A program made the translations under genes and the position numbers. The notes below the pieces were generated by a model. The model did no database searches, had not been told where the DNA came from, and saw nothing but the letters and a program-made list of their open reading frames with translations. Shown piece by piece: positions 1 to 12,800 of a stretch of DNA of 64,000 nucleotides. Every line of letters starts with the position of its first letter. Within the stretch, counting starts at the first letter, position 1. This stretch comes from Mytilus galloprovincialis (taxonomy: Eukaryota; Mollusca; Bivalvia; Mytilida; Mytilidae). Location of the stretch: positions 63,951,261 through 64,015,260 of the forward strand of contig NC_134845.1 of assembly GCF_965363235.1 (NCBI RefSeq), in the 5' to 3' direction.

Positions 1-200
1 AAAATAGGCAGGGCAGGAGTTTTGAGTAAAAAAAAAAAGGCAGGATGAGACACTTGCAAAAAAAAAAGTCAGGACGACAATTTAGGTAAAAAAAAGTCAG
101 GATAAACTAAAAAAAAAAAAGGCAGGACCGAACAGAAGTAAAAATAAAAAGGCAGGACAGAGATTACAGCTAAAAAAATGCAGGACAACATTTTTCATCC
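1..200. repeat. Degenerate A-rich minisatellite with GGCAGGA motif
   Basis: A short motif close to GGCAGGAC recurs about seven times, each time preceded by a run of A. The spacing is irregular at roughly 25-45 bases. The array enters the window from the left, so its full length is unknown. No coding sense is visible. Confidence 0.6.
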
Positions 201-397
201 TGTTTGCTGTAGTGTAGATCATTCACACACCAACATGCAATGCTTTAATCTGAGGCTATAATCAGATAATTTGTAGGTCAACTCTTATCACAGGGATACA
301 TGTACTTATAAAACCCAATATAATTGATATAAGCTGTGTGAAGTTTGTTTCCAGATCCCATATTTTGATATATTTGTAAATTTCATGAATAAAAAGC

Positions 398-895
398 TTA
401 AACTACAAAAAGCAAAATTTTAAAATTTTTGAAAAAAAAAATTACCATTACAATAATTATGTTGGTACACAAAATTATTCTTTAATTGAGGACAACTAAT
501 CATATACTTAATGTCACTTTTGTCACTAGTGTTCAGATACATTAACTTTCATTTTAGTGGGTAATTACTGATCAATTGAGGTGCTCCTGAATTGGAGAAA
601 GATTCTAAAAACATATCTTTACATAAAGAATAAAAACTGCAGTTGCTCTCCTTAATCTCAATAGGTATAAACTACAAAAAGCAATATTTTATTTCTTTTA
701 TATTTTTTTAACCATTACAATAATAATGTTGGTATACAAATTTTTGTTTTAATAGAAGACTACTTATCATTTACTAAATGTCACATTTTAAGTGTTCAGA
801 TACATTTACTTTGATTTTAGTGGATAAATACTCATCAATTGAGGTGCTCCTGTATTGGAGGGAGATTCTCAAAACAGAACTTTACAGAAAGAATG
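398..895 (+). repeat. Two-copy tandem duplication, unit about 270 bp
   Basis: Positions 398-632 and 668-895 are clearly related by eye. Shared landmarks, in the same order, are AACTACAAAAAGCAA, ACCATTACAATAAT, GTTCAGATACATT and CAATTGAGGTGCTCCTG. The copies have diverged by substitutions and small gaps, so the event is not recent. The short reading frame over the second copy has no recognisable product and I do not call a gene. Confidence 0.75.
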
Positions 896-944
896 ATCCA
901 ATCTCTCTGAAAAAGTTAAGGCAGAGAGATCTTGGCCATTTAAT

Positions 945-1235
945 CAAATTTACCCCATGTCAGATTTGCACTTAATGCTTTGGTTTTAGAGATATAAGCC
1001 AAATTCTACATTTTACCCTTATGTTCTTTTAGTCATGGCGGCCATCTGTGTTAGCTGGCGATGTCAACGGAAACATTTTTAAAATTAGATACTCCAATGA
1101 TGATTCTGGCTATAAAGTTTGGTAAAATTAAGTAGTTTCAGAGGAGAACATTTTTAAAATTTAACGACGAACGACGGACACCAATTTAAGTGATGAGAAA
1201 AATATCAGTTGGCCCTTTGGTCCAGGTGAGCTGAA
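945..1235 (-). repeat. Dispersed repeat family D (partial copy)
   Basis: Read on the minus strand this begins with the AGCTCACC end and carries the CATGGCGGCCAT-type landmark (reverse complement ATGGCCGCCATG). It matches the longer copies at 25155, 47222 and 61823. Family D has no open frame that I recognise and is placed in introns and between genes. Confidence 0.7.
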
Positions 1236-1719
1236 ACGCATACATTAAAATAAAAAAGAGCACATAAAAAGTAGAATACAGAGTTCTAATACGAAAACAG
1301 ACATAAAAATAAAAAAAACACAAGCGCATCAAATAATAAAAAAATGAAGTCAAAAGTCAAAACCAAACAAAAAACTAGACCTAATAGGTGTCGTCACTGC
1401 AACACGTTTTTTAAAAGAGAATTCGTCGACTACTTTACTACATAGAAGATGATCGTATGAATTCCTTATGAAAAAAGCGAGAAGGGAGAATATCTTGGCC
1501 TTGTTAGACCACTGAAAATAAACGATTAAGTCAATACAGAAATAATAATGACAAAAGTCAAAAATCAAAATGGTTGACCTCTAAGACGGTCTACAGATTT
1601 GCCTAGAAAGAATAGCTCTGCCAAAAGAACCCAGGTTAAAAAAGAATTATTTTGCAAATAATATAGAAACTTTTTGAACCACAACCCCTCCAACAACCCC
1701 CCGAAAAATATAACGATAA
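1236..1719. other. No gene seen
   Basis: This is AT-rich sequence with only short frames. The 72-codon minus-strand frame at 1350-1568 has no recognisable motif, no plausible splice context and no second copy in the window. Confidence 0.5.
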
Positions 1720-2167
1720 AGACTCAGTTTATAAACACGTCTATTATGATGAAGTTATCTTTTTTCACCCATCTGGATCTCCTCCTGCGGCTCTTACGTT
1801 TTTTTGCGATCTCAATTGTTATGTCTATGAATGTGTTTTTACGTTTATCCTTTTTAATTTCTCTTTTGTATAATTTACCCTGAAGGCGATATATTTTATA
1901 ACAATTGCATTAATATGAATTTTCGTACTTGTACTTTCAAATTTGCAAAGGTATCATCTCCTCCAAAACATTTAAATATAGTCTTATAGAATAGGAATGT
2001 TGTTTAAATTTAGATATTATATGTTTGTAATGATTGTCATGTTTGTCTTAGTAACAATCCAATATTTGGATTTTACACCAATAAAATGATTTGATTTATT
2101 TGATTAAAAATAGAAACGAAAGTAGAACTGGTTTAACGGAAATACCCACCTTTACAACTCAAACAAA
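1720..2167 (+). promoter_or_regulatory. Promoter and 5' UTR of the first cGAS-like gene
   Basis: The stretch GACTCAGTTTATAAACAC at 1721-1738 aligns with the TATA-like blocks upstream of the other two paralogues (37123 and 40994). Just before the ATG lies GAAACGAAAGTAGA at 2113-2126. The copy at 41260 is identical over these bases and the one at 37413 is close. AAACGAAA fits the AANNGAAA core bound by interferon regulatory factors. That function is an inference; the conservation among the paralogues is what the sequence shows. Confidence 0.45.
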
Positions 2168-5100
2168 ATGGCAGGTAAGTTATTTTAGAAGATGAAATAT
2201 TAAACGCATATTTATCATTTTTTGTTATCGTGTTTCTATTTCACGTATATCGAAAGTGAAAATAAAATCAATCTTTTTAAAAATTGACAAGTCTACTTTA
2301 AACAAAAATGTCTAACCAAGGTAAACGTGAAATACATGAAATACTAAAGACATTCCTCATTCAACTGTTCAAAATTTTACGATTGGAGAAGAAGAAATTA
2401 AAATGGCCAATTCTAGTGACTGTAGTGCATAATAATAAAACGTACCTTGACTGAATGTTTTAGAATATAATTTATATCAATGTATATACCGTAATTTGTA
2501 TTTACATTCACGTTTTTAAAAGTATCCGTAAAAGAGTACAACTTTTTAGCTCTGAGAGCGGGTTATGATTTTACGACAAAAAATTATATATATTCTTATC
2601 ACCAACTTTGAAGAAATAATATTGTAATCAAAGAGAATTTTATGATTGAGACTTTTTGCTATTAAATTTTATTAGATTCTTTAGATAGAACAAAACGTAC
2701 ACTGATGCTTTGGTGGTACTGACTGTGACGACAAAATTCAGAATGAAAATAGACCAGTACCCCCCTCTCCTTACACATTTAATTGGTCGTTTCTTTATAT
2801 AATATATTTACATAATGTCTTATATTTTACTCTGGAAGAAAAATGATTCACATTATAATTGAAATTATGATATCGTATTGCTTCTGGTTTTTCTGCTCAG
2901 TATACTTTATATCTGATTGAGCCAAGGCAATTCCATGCGATTTTACAGCCGAATGTTTATGTTAGATGCTCACAATCAAATCTAAATCCGCCACTTCCTT
3001 TACATGCGAGGAATCTGTAATCCAAAATTGCCATTGACCCCTCTTTTTCATATTCAGTTTACTTTTCTCTTTAAAGACGATCCACATTCTAATTTATGAT
3101 TTGTAGAAGAAGAAGAAAAAACCGGAACTTCCGAAATATGTATGGCTGAAGGTAGAAAATTCTACAACTTGGACTTGAAAAGAAAAATACTATTCTTCTG
3201 TCGTCATTTCACATTTTTTTTATAAAACAAAAGGAAGATGTTCTCCTACAAATGGTAATAGAAAATACTACAAAAGTTGACAATATGATTAGCAGGTTAT
3301 CATTTAACTGTAGCATTTCAAAATTAGTATCACAAGTGATCAGTTTGACAAATCTTATTTATTTTCTTAATTCGTTATTCAGTTATTAATTGTCATTAGA
3401 CCGTAACGGTAAAATCAGGCAAGCATTTAATATGTACTACTGGTACACTTGAAATTTTTCAGCTATGTTTAGTTCCATATATAAGGAATTTTTTCAAATG
3501 AAGCTATTATAATTACAAGTTATATGCTTTGTTACTGACCACCTACATAAAATCGATGTAGGGATGAGATCAAAGGAAGTATTGTAATGATAGAGTGACG
3601 GACACAAAGCATCTCCTATGGACTAATCCCTTACGAATCCATAGGGGTCACCACGTGACAACGTTTAACCAATTACGAAGTGATAATTTACCCGCTGTTC
3701 GAAAATTGTTCATATGACCCACGTGTTGCATTAGACAATAAGAAGAATTTTATGAAGTCAACTGATTGAACGGGTGCCGCATGTGCAGCAAAAACAACCT
3801 ATACTTCCGGAACAAGTGAGATCAACAATAAAAATGTTTTAGTGAAATTAATGTCATATAACCTTGAACAGATTCACAGCGAAATCTCACCCCTTTTTAA
3901 AGTAAATTGACACCACAACAGCTCATCCCCACTGAAGCTTCATTAGCAGTTCATTGTTAACGGTCAATATAGTGAACGTTGTATTTTATTCCTTTTAATA
4001 AATCGCTTTATTGATTTCGTTTTTATTTTAGACACAGACACACATATCGTATCATTGGCACTTTATCGTTACTTATGTCAAAACATAGTTGGAACAGAGA
4101 ATCATGTTAAAACAATCAGACTAATGAATACTGTCAAAGATAATTTCATAAGCAGCAAGGATATGATAACTATCACAAGTGGAAGTTTTGGAGAAGGGCT
4201 TGAGATGAGAGGTAGTGATTTTGATGTGATGCATGTATCAACAAGTACCGAGGTTATTGAAGATGAAAAAACACGACTTCATCCAAGTATATTATTAAGA
4301 ATGGAAACTGACGATGTAAAACCTGGTTTCACGCAATTGGTACTAAAATCAAATTCTTTCCAAATTTTTCAACACTGTGAAGTACATAATGGAAAACATT
4401 ATGTATCGAGCACTCTATTTAAACATTACCTATTAGATAATAAAGATGATGAAAAAGATGACTACATAATCCATGGACCGTGTTTAGCGGACAAAGCCGG
4501 ACAATTTGACAGTCTCTTTTGCTTTCAGTGTAAAACATGGATATCACAAGCATCACAGTGGATATCAAGATCAAATAACTCATGGCCAAGTTATAATGTC
4601 AAACAAAGTATTTTAAAACATGGAGTACTTTTTGTACCAATTGGAGTTAAGGGATCGCCAACAGAAGATATAGAATGGCGAATATCTTTTTCTGTTGGTG
4701 AGAAAATGCTAGTTAGCACTTTTACACATGCACAATTATTATGCTATGCCCTCATGAAAATCCTTTTGAAAGATGTAATAGCATCCTACACCGAATGTGC
4801 AGATTTACTCTGTTCATATTTTGTGAAAACAATAATTTTCTGGGTATCAGAGGAATTACCAAAATCCGTATGGAAACCTGAAAATCTTATAGACTGCTTT
4901 ATGCATTGCTTTAGTAGGCTTATTTATTGTGTGAACTATTCAGTTTGCTTGCATTACTTTATTCCAGAAAACAACATGTTTGAGTACAAAATAGAAGGTC
5001 GCACCCGTGAAATACTTCTCAACAAACTATATACCCTCCAAAGTTATGGTTGGCGGTGCGTCTTATTTTCAGATCAATTATCTAACTTTCATGTATCAAT

Positions 5101-5995
5101 AAGGATGAATCACATCAAACCACATAAATTGCATGCGATTGAAGTTGCAAAAACACTGAGTTCCAAATTAACTTTTATTTCAAATGTATTAAAAGAACCT
5201 TATGCTAAGAAGACAACGTATTCATACAAAAGAAAAATACATCAAATAGTTTGCTGTGACCAAACCTCACTAAAATACATTTATACATACTACTTGTCAG
5301 TAAGTTGCGCACGATTTGCGCAAGCTATTCCACTTGACAGTACTAGAAGTAATAAACATCAATACAAACAATACAATTCCTGTCTTTGTAATCTGCTACA
5401 GAATGTCTATCATGACTCTGTATCCGGATGGCTGATGATAGCTTCGTTTTTCTATAAGACGAAACAATATAACAAAGCGTTACACATCCTAGAGTATTCT
5501 TTATCCAAATGTACTCCCGAAAAACTATATTACTTCATGGATATGTCGGACAGTCATTACCAATTGCTCGAACTGAAATCATTCCAGGAGAAAAGTATAG
5601 TTCGATTATGGAAAACAATGCTTGTAGATTTCATAAAATTTGACAGAAACTCTTGTTTGATACCAAATGAACTACAAATGGAAGTTGAAAATGGACCATG
5701 CAACATTTCCTCTATAGTTTATGCATATTTTCTAAAACTTTTATGTCATTATCATTTCAATGATGTCAGACAATATCAGGATTGCCTCACTACTTTAATT
5801 CTTGTAGCTGATACCTATTGTATAGAAAAAATCGAAGAATTTCAAGTTCGCTACTACAACATTCTTGGTATTGCTTTTCAGTTATTAGGAGACCATAATG
5901 CCGCACGTATAGCATTCAAGCAGTCATTTGAGATATCACCTAGTCACATATTTAATACTTCTTATAAGAGACTCTCGTTAATGACATCATTGTAA
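2168..5995 (+). CDS. cGAS/Mab-21-like nucleotidyltransferase with C-terminal TPR region
   Basis: Two exons: ATGGCAG at 2168-2174, intron 2175-4031 (GTAAGT...TTTTAG), then 4032-5995, giving 656 aa starting MADTDTHIVSLALYR. Residues 53-67 hold the nucleotidyltransferase core: a GS pair followed by D65-x-D67. D162 sits ten residues before a Trp where cGAS-family proteins have the third metal-binding acid. EWRISFS near 217 and FIPENNMFE near 312 match the cGAS/Mab-21 C-lobe (WRLSFS and FIPEFNLF in human cGAS). A second-messenger synthase role is inferred from the fold and the retained acids; several Mab-21 proteins have no known activity. Residues about 468-500 and 610-650 look like TPR helices (QYNKAL, NILGIAFQLLGDHNAA). 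I see no signal peptide or membrane segment. A start inside exon 2 would need TTG, and the paralogue has the same mini-exon, so the two-exon model is preferred. Confidence 0.88.
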
Positions 5996-6934
5996 TGTTT
6001 GTACATTCTGTTTAACTACTGGTATTTACAGGATTTTTTTCATTTTTTCAGTGACATTTGTTTTCTCTAGCACATTATTTTGTTAAATAATGTACACTGT
6101 AAAGATAACAGAGCTGTTTAAGTATTACTAACGTTGGAAATCTGATTCCTATGCAGAAATGATTAAAACTGGGCAATATGATTTTTGGTTTTATTTTTCT
6201 GCTACAATCTTATAATAGTGGAGTGAAAAATCGGGAAAAGTCGCTTAGTTAAGGAGTTTAATGGACCGAAATACCTCACGGCTGAAAATTCACATGAAGA
6301 TAGAGTAAATATTATACTTTCATGTGAGGCCTGTCGTAGAGTTTTCCCACGGTGCAGGTTTTTGTAAAATCGTGTAAAAGTGAGATTTTCTGGTGTTTTT
6401 CTTTATCATTTTCAAACACGAGAACGCTTATAATAAATTTCCGAATTAAGATATCATAAACAAATTTGGTATCATATGAAAGAGTGATATATCAGGTTTT
6501 TTTTTTTACATCAAACTTTAATATCATATGAACATATAAATTGAGTGAATTGGACGATTTTCAAATGTATGTAACATTTTTGTCAATTTTACCGTCTATC
6601 AAAGTCTATTACATTTCTTATATATATCACCAATAGTAAATTTTCACAAAATATAGTGGAACAACCAATACTAAAGAAGTTTTGATATATAAAAGTTTGA
6701 TATAAAAACATGCAACTTTTACGAGCATTTTATAAAACTCATCACATAGCAGTATATTACTACTCAATTTTCAAAAATGTATACTTAGGCTGCGTGTGTG
6801 ATATTCCTTTATGAAAAACCAATTCACCCCTGATAAAAAATATGGTATTGGTATTGTCCAAAGTCTTTATATAAAATGGTACAACAGTTATTGAAATTTG
6901 GCCAATGACTGCTTTAAAACCATAAAAAAAAATA
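5996..6934. other. 3' flank of the cGAS-like gene; otherwise nothing recognised
   Basis: The first 170 bases resemble the 3' flanks of the paralogues at 37915 and 45132, sharing TAACAGAGCTGT and ATCTGATTCCTAT-type blocks. The remainder is AT-rich and contains no convincing gene. The 119-codon minus-strand frame at 6760-7119 runs through repeat family A and is not a gene. Confidence 0.55.
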
Positions 6935-7345
6935 ATTGTGGTATGATTGCCAATTCGAAAAATTGCCACAAAAGACAAAAAATTACACATACATTTACAA
7001 CTATAGGTCACCGTACGGCCTTCAACAATACGCAAAGCCCTTACCGCATATTCGGCAATAAAGGGCCCGAATTGACAAATATAAAACAGTTCAAACGAGA
7101 ATGTGGCGAGGTTAAACATGTCAGCGGGAGCCCACCCCTTCCCTTACATCGGACATTGGTGTATATAAAGATAAGATGTGGTATGATTGCCAATGGAATA
7201 ACTCTTCACAAGAGACAAAATGACACAAATATTTACAACTACAGGTTACCGTACGACCTTCAACAATTAGCAAATCCCATACCACATAGTCAGCTATTAA
7301 AGGCGTCAAAGAGTCAATAAGGTTTAATTCAAATGGTGGTAGATC
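6935..7345 (-). repeat. Two head-to-tail copies of repeat family A (retroelement 3' tails)
   Basis: Both copies start with GTGGTATGATTGCCAAT (6937 and 7178) and continue with CTATAGGTCACCGTACGGCC-type sequence. The first ends at about 7150 with a piece resembling AACATGTCAGCGGGAGCCC. Family A forms the 3' tail of reverse-transcriptase elements (see 28741 and 38195), so these are read as 5'-truncated insertions whose sense strand is minus. Frames across them are not genes. Confidence 0.75.
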
Positions 7346-8204
7346 CAAATCGTCTCCAAGTCATTGAATGCAGATCAATAAGAGATTGTAAGAAATTTCT
7401 TTGCGCACCTGAAAATAAACATGGGTTGATAAGATTTGTAGGTACAATGTACACTGTAACTATGCACTATCGCACTACAATGATTTAGATTTGGAAGAAT
7501 ATGACGAAATATTTCCAGCGGGATATTTTCAAAATCTATAGACTGTGAATTATTCTGCCGCCTCTTTTTGCCAATGAACATATATTGAAAAGGTATTCCA
7601 GGGGTTGCATCATGTTAAAATCATGACAGTTATGTTTTATTTCTAATAAGGTCTTATCCTTTGATGTCAAACAAGATGAATTGTGATTTTAGACTGGAGA
7701 CAATTCTTCTACCAAAGCCACAAGACTGTTTTTACCTACTCACGACACATGCAACTTTTTAAAAGGATGTCTGGCACTCCAACAGAAACTCGCGGCGCTC
7801 TTACAGGATGCGATACGTCTTCTACAATCGAAATTGGCAAAAGAAGACAATAACAAGGGGTCGGGAAAACATGAATGTATCAAAATTTGTCATTCTAGCT
7901 GGTTCTTATATTGACACATATTTTGCAGTGAAAATCACTTCACCGCGGATCAAATGATCCCAGAAGCAATGGTCAATCAGTACATGGTGATCTGAATAAA
8001 CTCATGAGTATTGTCGGCGCCATACAATGACAGCCTCTTTTTTCCCTCTAGTATTCCGTTACAATGTACCTGTTCAAATTGATGTGCACATTGATGTCTA
8101 GTGATAGTGTATTATAATTATACATTGACAGCAACTTTTGAAGCGCAATATCCATGTGAATCTTTATTTACATATATATCGGGCTTTCAAGTCTGCTATA
8201 TATT
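7346..8204. other. No gene seen
   Basis: This is mixed, low-complexity, AT-rich sequence. Frames are short and unsupported by splice signals or homology that I can recognise. Confidence 0.5.
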
Positions 8205-8430
8205 CCATTGGTTATAGATAGAAGAAGATATGGTATGAGTTCCAATGAGACATCAAGGTCATTTAATAATTAAAGGTCAAAGTACGGTCTTGAAAACGTA
8301 GCCTTGGCTCGCACCGAACAGTGAGGGCTCCAAAAATTGACTAGTGTTAAACCAATGCAATGGTATAATCTATATAAAAACTAGAAACGAGAAACATTTA
8401 TGAACCACATCAAAAAACGACAACCTTGTC
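8205..8430 (-). repeat. Repeat family B (relative of family A)
   Basis: This shares GATATGGTATGAGTTCCAATGAGAC at its start, then TATAATCTATATAAAAACTAGAAACGAG and CACATCAAAAAACGACAACC. It matches the copy split by the hAT element at 31690-34345. Its layout parallels family A but with a different interior, so it is probably the tail of a related element. Confidence 0.65.
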
Positions 8431-9780
8431 TGTTGTTGTTTTATATAAAATGAAAAAAAGGGGGACACATCTTCTCAATGTGCAATTGGTCTAGTACCAA
8501 TTTATCTATTAAAATAAAAACAAACTGCATGTACTATAGTTTCATGAACATTAGGACTCATTTTTATAGTTCTTACATCCTCTTAAGTTTAAATGAATAG
8601 AAAAGAATTTAATCATTTTTTTCCATAACACCATGGACAGAGTGTAAACTTTACATTTCTTATTTCTTCTCTGTTCTTTATGGCATTTTAACAAAACTTT
8701 CCCCAAAATATCTTTACATGTGGCCATATATTATGGCATAGCTAAATCTGAATTATGAATATTTTTTGTCGATAATTTCCGGAAATAAAGATATTTGTTT
8801 CATTTTCGGACATGTTGCAAGCGAGGGTACTTATAATTTATATCTGGTTATCAGACATAAATATGACTAGCTGTATTTGTGGAGCATTCTTAGCGCATGC
8901 TCCCATCGAAAAAAAAATCTCAGTTAACATGAGAGACTACCGAGTAATTGTCCAAAATGTCTAAAATTTGCATTTTTTTAAAATCCCCACTTATGACCTT
9001 TGAACGCTGTTTTCAAAAATCTGCACCACTTTAGCACTCTACGACATGCCTCAATCAAAGGATAGCCATGACGTATTTTGGTCCATTAAATTTTTAATTT
9101 ACCTTATTTATCACCGTACTATATGGTCCGGAACAAATACAAGCTATTTAAAATTTGGGGTGAAATAAATCTATCTACAATTTTGATATTAACATAGGTC
9201 CCCTTTTTTTTTTCCCAAAAAAATTAGAAAAATATCAAAGATTTTCAAAACGGGCACAATTTGAAACCACAATTCATGGATAAAACCAGAGGATTCCAAA
9301 ATAACTAGTAAAAATAAGTCTTTAAAAAAAAAGAGAAGCGGACATCCTAGAGCACCCTGTCATTTGGTCTCTGGTAAAATGTTGTCTCATTTTGGCTTTT
9401 TTAACACATCTACTTATTTTTATACAACCAAATCGAATTGGATGATCCGACAGACAATAAAAGGCAATGCAACGTCTTTTGGAAAAGGGGGGGGGTTCAA
9501 GAGCATGAAACCAGTTGCCTAAAAAAGAGAACGAAGAAAATGGAATGAAATAGTAACCTATTATTTGTAACATTCACATATTTTACTAAGTATTATTTTC
9601 ATGATCAATAGCTAACATGTAAATGTCAATTTTAACAATAAAATAGCACGCAACTTGTCAATTAAACAAATTTGTATTGGTTTTTTTTTTATTCCATAAA
9701 AAATGATATATCTGTTGCTGTGGTTGGAGGTAAACATGAAAAAAAGTATGATAATGATTATTTACCTCATGTTTTTTTTG
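8431..9780. other. No gene seen
   Basis: The sequence is AT-rich, with a G run at 9485-9495 and several A runs. The 83-codon minus frame at 9322-9573 has no recognisable content. Upstream exons of the WSC gene may lie here or further left, but I cannot identify them. Confidence 0.45.
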
Positions 9781-9814
9781 TATTTTTCAGGTTGCAAAAT
9801 CTGACTGAAAGCAG

Positions 9815-12800
9815 AGTTCAGATAATGACAAACATTTCACAGTAACAGTAAACATCCCGAAGACTTTACCTATCCTTGGATATGTGTTACAACAAAACTA
9901 TGATCATTTGAATAGTGCAGATTGGACACGATTTAAGGAACGGATAAACGGGAAGCAACGAAAACTATACAACAAAGTGGAAGAAGTATTGTCTAATAAT
10001 AAGGCAATTGAAGCAAAAGTGCTGAACACATTTAAACGTCTTGAGAGAAGAATGCAAACTATAGAAAAGAAAACCTCTAAAATACACCAGCTACAAAAGA
10101 CAAGTCAAAATACCACCAAGGTCATCGCATCGAGTTTGGAGGAAGTTAAATTGACAGTCAATGACCTGCAAGTCAGAATAACAGAAGGTAATTAAACACA
10201 AATTAAAAGAGAGCCTGAAAATAGTTCATAATCGAATAGTTAATTATAACATATTTTTTAAATACATGTTTGTTGTGCATCGAATTGATGTGTTAAGACC
10301 TCATCTACTTATTTTGATAGCTTTTTTCTGATGTTTTATTGTTAAATAGAATTGAAAATGGAAATGGGGAATGTCAAAGAGACAACAACCAGACCATAGA
10401 AAAAAACAACAGCAGAAGGTCACCAACAGGTCTTCAATGTAGCGAGAAATATCCGCACCCGGAGGCGTCCTTTTACTGGCCCCTAAACAAAAATATACTT
10501 GTTCAGTGATGATGAACTCGCGCCATACTAATTTCCAAATTGTACACAAGAAACTACAATTAAAATGATACAAGACTAACAAAAGCCAGATGCTCCTGAC
10601 TAGGGACAGGCGCAAAAATGCGGCGGGATTAAATATGTTTAAGAGATTTTAACCCTCCCCTATACCTCTAGCCAATGAAGAAAAGTAAACGCATAACAAT
10701 ACGCACATGTAGAATTCAGTTCAAGAGAAGTCTGAGTCTGATGTCAAAAGATGTAACAAAAAAAAAAAAAAAAAAACAATAACAATAATACATAAAAAAA
10801 AAACCCCAACATACTACTAGCAGTTAACTGACATGCCAGCTTCAGACTTCAATTAAACTGATTGAAAGATTGTGATTTCATCATATAAATTTCAGGCACA
10901 ATCCTTTCCGTTAGAGGTTTAGGGGCGTTTAGTATCATACCATCATTAACTCTTTACACAACTGTTACGAATTAGACAAATTGAGCGTATGAGAACATCT
11001 TTAACCCGCCCAATTTTTATGGACCTGTCCTAAGTTAGGAGCCTTTATTTGAGATTTTGGTGGTTTTTGCTGTTCATCATTTTTCTGTTTCATTCAATGA
11101 TTTGTACAGTTTGTTTTTTGTGTTGTTTTGTAACTGCATTCTCCGTGGTTTAGACGGGGTGGGGTCGTGTGCTTGCTAACATATTTAACTTTTATTACTG
11201 TCTGTTTTCATTGTCTTAAAGAGCACGAAATATTTAGTGTTATTTTCATTTACGACTTATATATAACGACAAAATATTGTCAATATGTTTTAAATATGTG
11301 CGTAGATATTTGTTAAGAAAGTTTAAAGCAAATATTTTTTAAGTGTTATCCATGGCATAATGATATGAATAATGAGACATTTATCGACATTTACGAACAA
11401 ATGTTTAATTTTCTTTTTTTAAGAATATGTAGGATGTTTCCAAGACAACGCTTCGGACAGACATTTTCGACAAAGGATACAATCATTTGGTAACAAAATA
11501 ACACTTGCTGTTTGCAAAAGACATTGTAAAGGTTACAAGTTCACGGGGCTGCAGGTAAGTGAACATTTTGATAAAATAAATAGATATATTTCGTATGATT
11601 GCCAATGAGACAACCTTCCACTAAAACCAAAATAGTATAGAATTTTACAACTATAGGTCACCCTACGGTCTTCAACGATGAGCAAATACACATACTGCAT
11701 ACTAAGTAATCGAAGGCTCTATGACACATGTCAAAGATATTCAAACGAGTACAACAACGTTCTGATAAATTTCCAAAACAATAAACAAAACACGAATAAT
11801 AGTTGTAATAAAATGTCAGTTCAGGATGTCTCTCTCAGGAAGGTTCCTTATAGACCACCACTGTATTTTAGAACAAAGCAGGTCACTATTAACATGAATA
11901 TGTTTAGTCCTAATATGCATGACATATGTTCAACTGAACGTTTGCCATCAATCTCTTGATCCTCATTTATAAATTGTGATATATAAATTTAACTGATAAG
12001 ATTGATGACAAGACCAGATCGACACGCCGCGATTAAACGGAATTGTTTTATAATTAATAGGGAGGTAAATTTTGTTTTTGTGGAAATGATGTCAACAGTG
12101 ATAAGGTTTACCATCAACGTTTGCCCGAATCTAGCTGCAGTCTGAAATGTAAAGGCGAACCTACTAGGAAGTGGTCACCACGGAATAAATTCTATATATA
12201 GAGGTACGATATCTGAAAAGATACATTAAAGTGCGAGGAACAGTCAACAAACGTTTTAGCAAAAAATGTGACAAAGCCTAGTTACTATATCTTGATCATC
12301 AGAGATAAAACATAACTTTAAGCCGATGAATATAAAAAATATCAGATCAAAAATAATTTCAAAAACAAGCTTGTTAGAAACTTGATCAATATGATTAACT
12401 AGATAAACACTGTAAAACCGTATAGAGAGTACTTTGTGGCAAGGCTATAATACTATATGTGTTGTAATTTATTACATTAAAGAGCAGTTGATAAGTGTAA
12501 ATGATCATTGGTGAATGGTTGTGTTCTTTATTTGCTGTATTTGATATTAAGACAAGAGGATGTGGCATGATTGTTAATGTAATGAGACAAGTCTCCACAA
12601 AAGACCTTTAATTTCTAGTTAACAACTATAGCTTCCTCAACGAACAACTCATACCGTAAAGGAAGCTATAATAGGCCCCATATTGACAAATGTTAAATAT
12701 TTGAAACGAGTAAACTAACATTCAGATTTATGTACAAAACTAAAAATAAATATGAACTACGGGTAAAAATACAACCCCTGAATAACAGGCCCCTTACGTG

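Noticed and set aside
6760-7320. Overlapping 119- and 140-codon frames on opposite strands
   Set aside because: Both run through two family A repeat copies, and similar frames occur wherever this repeat lies.
9790-9814. Acceptor TTTTTCAG at 9783-9790 for the WSC coiled-coil exon
   Set aside because: In the frame of the coiled coil it meets a TGA at 9806; the AG at 9813-9814 avoids it. RNA evidence could reverse this.
10301-10615. 104-codon minus frame with a hydrophobic N-terminus
   Set aside because: It is entirely within a family C repeat, which is retroelement tail sequence.
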